Assembly (NCBI GenBank): GCA_900548275.1
Contig: URJY01000001.1
Location: forward strand, 248,001 to 312,000
DNA from: an uncultured Opitutales bacterium
GTDB lineage: Bacteria > Verrucomicrobiota > Verrucomicrobiia > Opitutales > Intestinicryptomonadaceae
Direction: 5' to 3'
DNA: 64,000 nt
Shown here: positions 44,380-52,049 of the stretch, in pieces
How positions within the stretch are numbered: position 1 is the stretch's first letter
Layout of the letters: every line of letters begins with the position of its first letter
Notes under the pieces: generated by a model
Seen by the model: the letters and a program-made list of their open reading frames with translations, nothing else
What the model was told of the DNA's origin: nothing
Database searches by the model: none
Position numbers and translations under genes: made by a program

Positions 44380-45635
44380 AAAGAGCCGCAGCAACAATTC
44401 TGGCGGTGCTTGCAATCGCCGCCTCCGCCGTCCGCGCCGACGAAATACGCCCCGATTTCGCAATACGCACATGCGCCCCGAAGGCGTTTTTCGAAAAGGT
44501 CTCGCGCCTGTTCAGAAAAATCTACCCCGACCCGAAACTCGAAATGCAGGCGGCGTTTGCGCTTATGCCGCTCGGTTATCCCGAATTCAACGGAATATCG
44601 CGCAGGGCGAACACGGTGATATGCGGCTTCGACACCGATACCGAAAATCCCGCGTGGGTTGTCGGTATGAAAATGGAAGACGATTCGAGAACGGCGGCGT
44701 TTCTGAAATCGGCAAACCTCGCCGTCTACAAGCGCGACGCGTTTTCGTACCTGCCGATAAATTTCGGGAAAAAAGACCCGTCGCCGTACATCGACCGTGC
44801 CCACGCGCTTCTGCCGAAAAAGAGCGGCGCGGCGTTCGAAGCCGACATTTGCGCCCAAGCGTTCGACCGCCTAACGCAGGGCAAATGCGCCGACTGGGCG
44901 CGGGACATCGAAAACGTATTCCTGCGGATTGACGAAGACGGCGACTGCCTGCTTCTCCGCGCGACAATCCTGCTCAAAAAAAATTCGCCGACCTACGAAC
45001 AGGTCAACAAAGTGCGGCGGCAGAAGAACGCCCCCGAGGCGCAATTTCTGCCGCAGGACGCCGAGCTTTTCGTCATCTCGAAAATGAAGGGCGGCTTCGA
45101 CGGACGCGAAATTCCCGCAATCGGAAACGCGCTGCCCGCCGATGTTTCGGCAAAATACGGCGAGCTGCTAAGGCACAGCAGCCAAGCCTACTCGGCGGCG
45201 GTAAAATTCGGCGACGCGCCGAAGCTTTTGAGCGTTCGGGCGACGGATGCCGCCGACGCCGAACCTTCGGTTGCGGACGGATTTTCGGCGGGCGTCAAAA
45301 ACGGCTATTGCTCACTCTCGAACGACGGCGGAATGCTCGCCGAGTGCCTTGCGAAAATGTCGGCTGCGGAATCAAAAACCGACTTCCGCCTGCAACGCTA
45401 CGCCGAAGACGACTCCGACCTTATCGTCGTGCTCAACAACGCCGCAATGCTCAAAACCGTGCTTTCTAAAATCGGGCGCGAGCTGCGCGACGACGCAAAA
45501 ATAAACGACAGCGTTGCCTCGCTCGACATCGCACTCGGGAAAATCGACATCACCGTGCGCGCCGATTTGGATTCGCTCAACCACTATTGCGACTTTTACA
45601 GGACGCTCGAAAAATGCCGACCGAACAACAAGTAG
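44376..45635 (+). CDS. Secreted protein of unknown function
   Basis: A 419-residue protein with a Sec signal (MKRAAATILAVLAIAASAVRA, cleavage before DEI). I do not recognise a family. The mature part is alpha/beta, with regularly placed charged helices and a repeated pattern of LKSANLAVYKRD- and LVVLNNAAMLKTVL-like segments, which may indicate two similar halves. The ATG at 44376 overlaps the permease stop by four bases and is preceded by an AAGGAG ribosome binding site, so it is co-translated with the transporter. Its 3' end overlaps priA by 22 bases. A periplasmic partner of the transporter is possible but unproven. Confidence 0.75.
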   Translation: MKRAAATILAVLAIAASAVRADEIRPDFAIRTCAPKAFFEKVSRLFRKIYPDPKLEMQAAFALMPLGYPEFNGISRRANTVICGFDTDTENPAWVVGMKMEDDSRTAAFLKSANLAVYKRDAFSYLPINFGKKDPSPYIDRAHALLPKKSGAAFEADICAQAFDRLTQGKCADWARDIENVFLRIDEDGDCLLLRATILLKKNSPTYEQVNKVRRQKNAPEAQFLPQDAELFVISKMKGGFDGREIPAIGNALPADVSAKYGELLRHSSQAYSAAVKFGDAPKLLSVRATDAADAEPSVADGFSAGVKNGYCSLSNDGGMLAECLAKMSAAESKTDFRLQRYAEDDSDLIVVLNNAAMLKTVLSKIGRELRDDAKINDSVASLDIALGKIDITVRADLDSLNHYCDFYRTLEKCRPNNK

Positions 45636-47842
45636 CCGCCGTCAGACTCTTCCGCGGAATTGACCGCGAACTGTCGTATCTCGTACCCGACGGAATGTCG
45701 GTCGAGGTCGGCTCGATGGTGCGCGTTCCGCTTCGCGGCGGCGCGGCGCAGGGCATAATTACGGCGGTTCTACCGCTCTCCGATTTCGAGAGCGGCGGCT
45801 TCAAGCTGAAAAAAATATCCGAAAAAGTGCAGGACGAACCCGTTCTGACGCCCGCCCTGCTCAGGCTCGCCGAATGGATGCGCGACTACTACGGCTGCGG
45901 AATCCAGACCGTTTTCGAAACGATGATTCCCGCAGTCGTACGCGCGGGAAAATCGGCTCTCGAGGCGTTGGAGGTTCTGCCGAAAAATCTGCCCGACTCC
46001 GACGAACTCGAAAAGCTCCGCCGACGCGCGCCGCAACAGGCGGCGGTATGCGAGCATTTCGCCGCCGACAAAGAGCCGATTTTAAAATCCGCGCTGACGA
46101 AGCTCGCGGGTGTCTCGCCGCAGTCAATCGACGCGCTCGCAAAAAAGGGCGTGCTCGAAGTGCGCAAGCGCGTAATCCAACGCTCGGTGTACGACGACGA
46201 ACTTTCGGGCGCGGAGGCGGTGGCGTCCGAACCCCCGAAGCTCAACGGCGAACAGCAGCAGGCTCTCGACGAAATCTTGGGCGATATGGCCTCGGGCGAA
46301 TTCAAAACGCGCCTGCTCTACGGCGTTACGGGTTCGGGCAAGACCGAAGTCTATATGCGGGCGATGCGGCGGGCACTCGACGCGGGCGGCTCGTGCATAT
46401 TTCTCGTGCCCGAAATCGCGCTTACGCCGCAGACGGTCGGCAGGCTCAGAAGCAGGCTCGGCGACTGCGAACTTGTCGTCTGGCACAGCAACCTCACCGA
46501 CGGTCAGCGGCTCGACGCTTGGCGTATGCTCGCCTCGGGACGCGCCCGCGTCGTCGTGGGTGCGCGAAGCTGCATATTCGCCCCGCTGAAAAACGTTGCT
46601 TTGATTGTCGTGGACGAAGAGCACGACAGCGCGTACAAGCAGGACAAAAACCCGCGCTACAACGGCAGGGACGCCGCAGTGCTCCGCGCGAAAATCGAGG
46701 GCGGCGTTTGCGTGCTCGGCTCGGCAACCCCCGCGCTCGAAACGCTCTACAACGCAAAAAAGGGCAAGTACGGACTTTCGCGCATCGCCCACAGAATCGA
46801 CAACTGCAAGCTTCCGCTCGTGCACATCGCCGATATGAAGCGCGAAAAACCGGGGACTGTCGTCTCGCGCCTGCTCTTCGAAAAGCTCGCCGACAGGCTC
46901 GACAAGGGCGAACAGACGATATTATTTCTTAACAGGCGCGGATACTCCAAAATATTCGAATGCCCCGACTGCGGATACGTCGAGGAGTGCCCCCACTGCT
47001 CCGTGAGTATGACGTGGCACAAGCGCGAAAACACAATCAAATGCCACATCTGCGGATACACGGCAAAAGCCCCGTCGGTCTGCCGCAAATGCGGCTCGCC
47101 CAAGGCGAAGTGGCGCGGACACGGCACGCAAAAGCTCGAAGACGTAATCGCCGCAGCCTTTCCCTCGGCTCGGGTCGGCAGAATGGACAGGGACGCAATG
47201 AAACGCCGCGACAACTACCGCAAGGTTCTCGGCGATTTCAGAACGGGCAAGCTCGACATCCTCATAGGCACGCAGATGATTGCAAAGGGGCTCGACTTCC
47301 CGCGCGTTACGCTCGTGGGAATCATCGACGCCGACATAGGTCTGAATATGCCCGACTTCCGCGCGGGCGAAAAAACATACCAACTTGTCGTGCAGGTCGC
47401 AGGACGCGCAGGACGCGGCGGCGGCGAGGGCGAAGTTGTCATCCAGACTATGCAGCCCGAAGCAGCCCCAATCCAGTACGCCAAGCGCGACGATATGCAG
47501 TCGTTCCTCGAAGAGGAGCTCGCCAACCGCGAGGAATATTCCTACCCGCCGACAATGCGGCTCATCCGCCACATTTTCCGCTCGCGCAACGAAACGAAGC
47601 TCGAGTTCTACACCGAGGAATGGGCGAAGCGCGCGGTTGAACGCTTCGGCGACATCTGCCAAATAAGGGGCCCCGCCCCCGCCCCGCTCGAACGCAGCGA
47701 AGATTTCTACCGCTGGCACATCTGGTATTTCTGCAAAAACGTAAAGACGGTCGTCGCCGAAATAGAATCGCTCAAAGCCGAGTTCAAATTCGACGCGGAA
47801 GTCGAGGACATTCTCGACGTCGACCCGATGTCGCTTCTGTGA
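45614..47842 (+). CDS. priA: Primosomal replication protein N' (PriA helicase)
   Basis: A 742-residue 3'-5' DNA helicase for replication restart. It has an N-terminal 3'-DNA-binding domain (VRVPLRGGAAQGIITAVL) and a winged helix. The helicase core has GVTGSGKTEVYMRAM (Walker A Lys243), DEEH at 334-337 and GSATPALETL. The zinc-binding insertion has eight cysteines (CPDCGYVEECPHC...CHICGY...CRKCGS), and GTQMIAKGLDFPRVTLVGII and GRAGRGGGEGEVVIQT follow. The start at 45614 (MPTEQQ) overlaps the upstream gene by 22 bases; a further upstream ATG at 45587 is less likely. Confidence 0.96.
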   Translation: MPTEQQVAAVRLFRGIDRELSYLVPDGMSVEVGSMVRVPLRGGAAQGIITAVLPLSDFESGGFKLKKISEKVQDEPVLTPALLRLAEWMRDYYGCGIQTVFETMIPAVVRAGKSALEALEVLPKNLPDSDELEKLRRRAPQQAAVCEHFAADKEPILKSALTKLAGVSPQSIDALAKKGVLEVRKRVIQRSVYDDELSGAEAVASEPPKLNGEQQQALDEILGDMASGEFKTRLLYGVTGSGKTEVYMRAMRRALDAGGSCIFLVPEIALTPQTVGRLRSRLGDCELVVWHSNLTDGQRLDAWRMLASGRARVVVGARSCIFAPLKNVALIVVDEEHDSAYKQDKNPRYNGRDAAVLRAKIEGGVCVLGSATPALETLYNAKKGKYGLSRIAHRIDNCKLPLVHIADMKREKPGTVVSRLLFEKLADRLDKGEQTILFLNRRGYSKIFECPDCGYVEECPHCSVSMTWHKRENTIKCHICGYTAKAPSVCRKCGSPKAKWRGHGTQKLEDVIAAAFPSARVGRMDRDAMKRRDNYRKVLGDFRTGKLDILIGTQMIAKGLDFPRVTLVGIIDADIGLNMPDFRAGEKTYQLVVQVAGRAGRGGGEGEVVIQTMQPEAAPIQYAKRDDMQSFLEEELANREEYSYPPTMRLIRHIFRSRNETKLEFYTEEWAKRAVERFGDICQIRGPAPAPLERSEDFYRWHIWYFCKNVKTVVAEIESLKAEFKFDAEVEDILDVDPMSLL

Positions 47843-47844
47843 TT

Positions 47845-47894
47845 TCGGAACGCAAAAAACGTCCGTTTTAACAAATTTATGTTTGCGTTTCCGA
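47845..47894 (+). other. Imperfect inverted repeat after priA
   Basis: TCGGAACGCAAA (47845-47856) is nearly complementary to TTTGCGTTTCCGA (47882-47894), with one bulged T and a 25-base loop. It lies between priA and the next gene. It could attenuate or terminate transcription, but there is no clean T tail directly after the right arm. Confidence 0.3.
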
Positions 47895-47910
47895 CCCCGA
47901 AACGGCGATA

Positions 47911-48645
47911 ATGCGGAAAATGAGATTTCTCCACAGAATTTTAAAACTCGCGGCAAAAGAGCCGTTCGGCTGCCTCTGTTCGCTCGCGCTTTCCGCCGCG
48001 GTAATCGGCGCGTTCGCGGCGGCGTTCTCATACGTCATTTTTTCGATTTGGGCGGTATCGCTCGTCAAAAACAACATCGAAGACGCCACGGGCTTCAGGG
48101 TCTCGGCGCAGAACATAGCCGTAAATCTCTTCACGGGAAAATGCGAAATCGACGATATGCACATCGTAAATCCGCCGGTCTACGATATGCGCGAAATCGC
48201 CAAGAAAAATACCGACACATCGCCGCTGTTCCTGCTCGCGCGGAAAGTGGAAATGCAGCTTTCCCCGCTCCATTTGATAAAGGGCGACTTTACCGTCTCG
48301 TCGCTCTCCGCCGAAATTTCCGAGCTAAACTGCATACGCCTCAACAATTCCACAAGCAATCTGCCCGAATTTCTTGCGAATATGCTAAAGTGCATCAAGG
48401 TGCGCGACGAGTTCGGCAAGCCTGTGCTCGGACATTTCAGCCTGAAAATAAAAAATGCCAAGTATACCGATTTTTCCGCAACAAAAGATACGATATTGTG
48501 GAAAATGCGAATGAACTTCGAATATAAACGCGACAATTTGTCCGACTTCACGAAGTCGCTTCGCGAAATCAAGGAGGCGTTCGAAAAGGCGAACGCGCCG
48601 TTTATATCCAACAGTCTGAACTCATTGTCGAACGAAATTTTGTAA
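47911..48645 (+). CDS. Single-pass membrane protein, weakly AsmA-like
   Basis: A 244-residue protein with a basic N-terminus, one strong membrane helix (about residues 22-50, LALSAAVIGAFAAAFSYVIF) and a periplasmic beta-rich domain. The segment GFRVSAQNIAVNLFTGKCEI plus DDMHIVNPPVYDMREIA resembles the opening repeat of AsmA/YhdP/TamB-type bridge proteins, which handle lipid or protein traffic to the outer membrane. However, it is far shorter than those families and carries only one or two repeat units. Its stop overlaps the purN start by one base. The function is unknown. Confidence 0.6.
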   Translation: MRKMRFLHRILKLAAKEPFGCLCSLALSAAVIGAFAAAFSYVIFSIWAVSLVKNNIEDATGFRVSAQNIAVNLFTGKCEIDDMHIVNPPVYDMREIAKKNTDTSPLFLLARKVEMQLSPLHLIKGDFTVSSLSAEISELNCIRLNNSTSNLPEFLANMLKCIKVRDEFGKPVLGHFSLKIKNAKYTDFSATKDTILWKMRMNFEYKRDNLSDFTKSLREIKEAFEKANAPFISNSLNSLSNEIL

Positions 48646-49235
48646 TGAATATTGCCATTCTCGCGAGCGGAAGAGGCTCGAACGCCGACGCGATTTTCGC
48701 GCGCGCAAAACTGGGGCTGATTCCCGATGCCGATTTCACGGTTCTGATAAGCGACATTTCGAACGCGCCCGCGCTCGATGTCGCCCGAAAATATTCGGTC
48801 GAGGCGAAATACGTTGACCCGCAGAGGGTCGGCGCGCGCTTCAATCCCGACGGCGCACGGGCGTATATCGACGAACTGAAATCGCGCAAGACCGACCTCG
48901 TGGTTCTCGCGGGATTTATGCGCATACTCCCGCCCGAGTTTGTCGCCGCTTTCGAAAACCGCATAATCAACCTGCACCCGAGCCTGCTGCCGTCGTTCAA
49001 GGGCAAAGACGCAATCAAGCAGGCATACGACTTCGGCGTAAAGCTCTGCGGATGTACCGTGCACTTTGTCGACAACACGCTTGATGGCGGCAAAATCATC
49101 GCCCAGAAAGCCGTCGAAATCGAACCACAATACACGCTCGACGAGCTTGAAGCCCGAGTCCACGATGCCGAACACATCCTTCTTCCGCAGGTCGTGGCGG
49201 ACATCGCGGCGGGAAAAATCGCAATAGGCAAATAG
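48645..49235 (+). CDS. purN: Phosphoribosylglycinamide formyltransferase
   Basis: A 196-residue enzyme of purine synthesis transferring formyl from 10-formyltetrahydrofolate to GAR. MNIAILASGRGSNADAIF is the phosphate-binding loop. INLHPSLLPSFKG holds the catalytic His, and HFVDNTLDGGKIIAQK holds the catalytic Asp with its conserved context. Length is normal. The start overlaps the upstream stop (TAATG) and murB begins directly after its stop, so expression is coupled. Confidence 0.96.
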   Translation: MNIAILASGRGSNADAIFARAKLGLIPDADFTVLISDISNAPALDVARKYSVEAKYVDPQRVGARFNPDGARAYIDELKSRKTDLVVLAGFMRILPPEFVAAFENRIINLHPSLLPSFKGKDAIKQAYDFGVKLCGCTVHFVDNTLDGGKIIAQKAVEIEPQYTLDELEARVHDAEHILLPQVVADIAAGKIAIGK

Positions 49236-50075
49236 ATGTCGCTCGAAATAAAAGAGTACGTCGGGAAAGGATTGAGCCTTTTCAAAACGCTCAACCGCGC
49301 CGAATTTTACGCCGAGATAGCCTCTCCGCAGGACGCCGTCGACGCATTTTTATACGCCGAAAAGCACGGCTTGAAACCGTTCGTGCTCGGCGGCGGGTCG
49401 AACGTATTCTTTAAAAATTCGAATATAAAATCGTTCGTGCTCAAAAACGCGCTGCCGAAAAAAATCGAACCGCTCGGCGGCGACAGATTCAAAGTTTCCT
49501 CGTCCGTCCGTATGATGGAACTGCTGAAGTTCGCATATTCGGAAAGCCGCGCCGCCTGCTACTATCTGGCAAGCGCGCCGTGCGAAGTGGGCGGAGCCAT
49601 CGCAATGAACGCGGGAACGGGGCCCCGCGAGGGCAAGGCGGTTTTCGACTTTCTCGAATCGGTCGAATACGTCTCGAACGGCGTGGTCGTCGAAAAACCC
49701 GCGGAGGAAATTCGACACTCGCACAGGCACACCGAGCTTTCCGAAAACGCTTTCATCGTCTCTGCGGTATTCAAACTTCCCAAAACCGAATTCGACTGCG
49801 ACCCGATAAAAGCACGCCTCGACTGGGCTCGGAAAAATCAGGATTTGAGCGTGCCCAACTGCGGTTCGCTCTGCAACAAATACAACGCCGATTTGATGAA
49901 ACTAACACGCGCCCTCTTCCGCCCGTTCCCCGCGGGGATGAGCCGAAAGAAACTCAACTGGACGTACAACAAAGCCGACAACCCAATATACCTGCGGGCA
50001 TTCCTCGCCACGCTGAAATTTCTGCACAAACTCTTCCGAAAGGAGCTGAAGTTCGAAATCAAAATTGTACCCTAA
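49236..50075 (+). CDS. murB: Divergent UDP-N-acetylenolpyruvoylglucosamine reductase (MurB-like)
   Basis: A 279-residue FAD-dependent reductase of peptidoglycan precursor synthesis. FVLGGGSNVFF and PCEVGGAIAMNAGTGP match the MurB FAD-binding signatures, and EEIRHSHRHTEL corresponds to the YRxS substrate region. The C-terminal domain is unusual. The normal SAGSxFKNP catalytic block is NCGSLCNKYN, keeping Ser211, and the terminal block LKFEIKIV keeps Glu274, but the intervening sequence barely resembles other MurB proteins. It may be the true MurB of this lineage or a specialised paralogue. It starts at the base after the purN stop and ends at a strong terminator. Confidence 0.78.
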   Translation: MSLEIKEYVGKGLSLFKTLNRAEFYAEIASPQDAVDAFLYAEKHGLKPFVLGGGSNVFFKNSNIKSFVLKNALPKKIEPLGGDRFKVSSSVRMMELLKFAYSESRAACYYLASAPCEVGGAIAMNAGTGPREGKAVFDFLESVEYVSNGVVVEKPAEEIRHSHRHTELSENAFIVSAVFKLPKTEFDCDPIKARLDWARKNQDLSVPNCGSLCNKYNADLMKLTRALFRPFPAGMSRKKLNWTYNKADNPIYLRAFLATLKFLHKLFRKELKFEIKIVP

Positions 50076-50085
50076 TTCCGAATGC

Positions 50086-50115
50086 AAAAAAACGCGCCAG
50101 ACGGCGCGTTTTTTT
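50086..50115. terminator. Bidirectional terminator
   Basis: An 11-bp stem (50088-50098 with 50103-50113; AAAAACGCGCC), 4-base loop, A- and T-runs on either side. It separates the convergent murB and ABC exporter genes. Confidence 0.93.
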
Positions 50116-50120
50116 GCGGG

Positions 50121-51860
50121 CTACTTTGCCGACTGCTTGTCGTAAAGCTCTTTGTAGTACGGACAGCGTTCGTACAACTCGGTATGCGAGCCGAAGTCGA
50201 TAATGTTGCCCTCCCTGAAAACTATAATGCGTTTTACATTGCGTATCGTGCTGAATCTGTGGGCTATGATGAACATCGTGCGTTCGTGCATAAGCTTGTC
50301 GATTGCCTTTTGAATGAACGCCTCGCTGTTTACGTCGAGCGCGGAAGTGGCTTCGTCGAGCACTATCAGCGACGGGTTTTTCAAAAACACCCTCGCAATG
50401 GCAATGCGCTGCTTCTGTCCGCCCGAAAGCCTGTCGCCGCGCTCGCCGACGCGCGTCTGATAGCCGTCTTCAAGCTCGGTTATGAATTCGTGGGCAAACG
50501 CCGCGCGCGCGGCGGTATAGACCTCCTCTTCGGTGGCGTCGGGCTTGGCAAGCAGAATGTTGTTGTAGATTGTATCGTTGAAAAGCACGGGATACTGCGG
50601 GACTGAACCGAGATTCTTTCGGAGGTCGAACAGGCGCATATCCTTCAAATTTATGCCGTCGATTTTCACTTCGCCCGAAGTCGGGTCGTAGAAACGCATT
50701 ACAAGCTTTGCGAATGTGCTCTTGCCCGCGCCCGACTCGCCGACAAGCGCGCAACTCGTGCCCGCGGGAATGGTAATGTTTACGTTGTGCAAAACGGTTT
50801 TGTCGGCATACGCAAAATTCACGTTCGAGAATTCTATTTCGCCGCGCAACGCATCAACCTTCACGGGATTTGCAGGCTCTGGAACGGTTGAAACATAGTC
50901 GAGCACTTCGTTGAGTCGGTCGAACGACGGCGTAATTTTGATGAAGTCGGTACACATTCTTACAATGCGCTTGATGGGGTCGATAGTGAAATACAACGCC
51001 AAGCCGATTGCCGCGAAAGTCGAGAAGTCGATTTTCGCCTTGTAGGCATACACAAACGTTATCGAAACCATCGTAGCCGCCAAGACTTCCATCATGGGCT
51101 GCTGAAGAAGTTCGTATTTCGAAATCTTCAGCACAAGCTTCTGGAAACTTACGTTCATATCCCAGAAACGCTTTTTCTGCATTTCCTGAAGATTGAAAAC
51201 GCGCACCTCGTGGGCGGCGGCGAGATTCTCGTTGAAGTGCTGCGCGATTGCACCGAGCGATTCCGCCGACATCCTCGCGCACCGCTTCAAATTGCGGCGC
51301 ATCATCTGCACGGGCAGAATGCAGAACGGAACGGCGGCGATGAACACGAGCAGAAACACGATTTCGCCCTTTGTTATGCACATATAGGCAAGGAACGACA
51401 GCGCGCCGATAACCTGCACGGGCTGGCGAATCATTTCGGAGGCGAACGAAAGCAGAATCGTCTGGACTGCCTGCGTGTCGGTTGTAAGGCGCACAAAGAG
51501 GTCGCCCGTAGTGTGCTTGTCGAAGAACGAAAGCGGATAGTCCTGAACCTGCGAAAACAAATCCTGCTTGATTCGGCGCAGAACGTCGAGCGAGACATAG
51601 CTCATAAGATAGCCGCTCAAATAGCCCGTTATCGCGCGTATAATAAAGACCATCGGGATGAGCATAGCCACGCCCAAGACATACCAGAGACTGTAAACCG
51701 TGCCGTCTTCGGGCATAAAGATGCGCTTGAGAACCTTGTCGAAAATCACGGGCATACCGAAACCGCTCGACGCGCCGAACGCCAAGCCCGCAAGCAACGC
51801 CCCGACCAAATACCAAACCTTGGGTCTTACATATTTTAAATAACGCGAATACCTCTTCAT
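50121..51860 (-). CDS. MsbA-like ABC exporter
   Basis: A 579-residue half-transporter with an N-terminal six-helix type IV exporter domain (to about residue 315) and a C-terminal ATPase. ATPase motifs: GESGAGKST (Walker A, about residue 375), Q-loop VPQYPVLFNDTIY, RLSGGQKQRIAIARV, SLIVLDEATSALD (Walker B) and the AHR switch histidine. It functions as a homodimer. The closest functional class is MsbA (lipid A-core flippase) or a general lipid/drug exporter, and the sequence alone does not settle which. It is monocistronic between two terminators. Confidence 0.9.
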   Translation of the reverse strand: MKRYSRYLKYVRPKVWYLVGALLAGLAFGASSGFGMPVIFDKVLKRIFMPEDGTVYSLWYVLGVAMLIPMVFIIRAITGYLSGYLMSYVSLDVLRRIKQDLFSQVQDYPLSFFDKHTTGDLFVRLTTDTQAVQTILLSFASEMIRQPVQVIGALSFLAYMCITKGEIVFLLVFIAAVPFCILPVQMMRRNLKRCARMSAESLGAIAQHFNENLAAAHEVRVFNLQEMQKKRFWDMNVSFQKLVLKISKYELLQQPMMEVLAATMVSITFVYAYKAKIDFSTFAAIGLALYFTIDPIKRIVRMCTDFIKITPSFDRLNEVLDYVSTVPEPANPVKVDALRGEIEFSNVNFAYADKTVLHNVNITIPAGTSCALVGESGAGKSTFAKLVMRFYDPTSGEVKIDGINLKDMRLFDLRKNLGSVPQYPVLFNDTIYNNILLAKPDATEEEVYTAARAAFAHEFITELEDGYQTRVGERGDRLSGGQKQRIAIARVFLKNPSLIVLDEATSALDVNSEAFIQKAIDKLMHERTMFIIAHRFSTIRNVKRIIVFREGNIIDFGSHTELYERCPYYKELYDKQSAK

Positions 51861-52002
51861 ACTGTTTATAAAAAAAGACAGCCCCGCCGCAGGATTGCAT
51901 AACGGGAATGATTAAAACGTCGAATATGCCAAACGGAACTCTTTATGACAACAATTTTTTTTACCGCTTGCCGCGGGAAAAATACCGCCCGCAAAACAAC
52001 GC

Positions 52003-52038
52003 GCAAAAAAGGACGGGGAATTTTTTCGCCCGTCCTTT
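52003..52038 (-). terminator. Terminator of the GH2-like gene
   Basis: A 10-bp stem (52008-52017 with 52029-52038; AAAGGACGGG) followed on the minus strand by a T6 run, 12 bases after the stop codon. Confidence 0.88.
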
Positions 52039-52049
52039 CGCCGTCCGCA

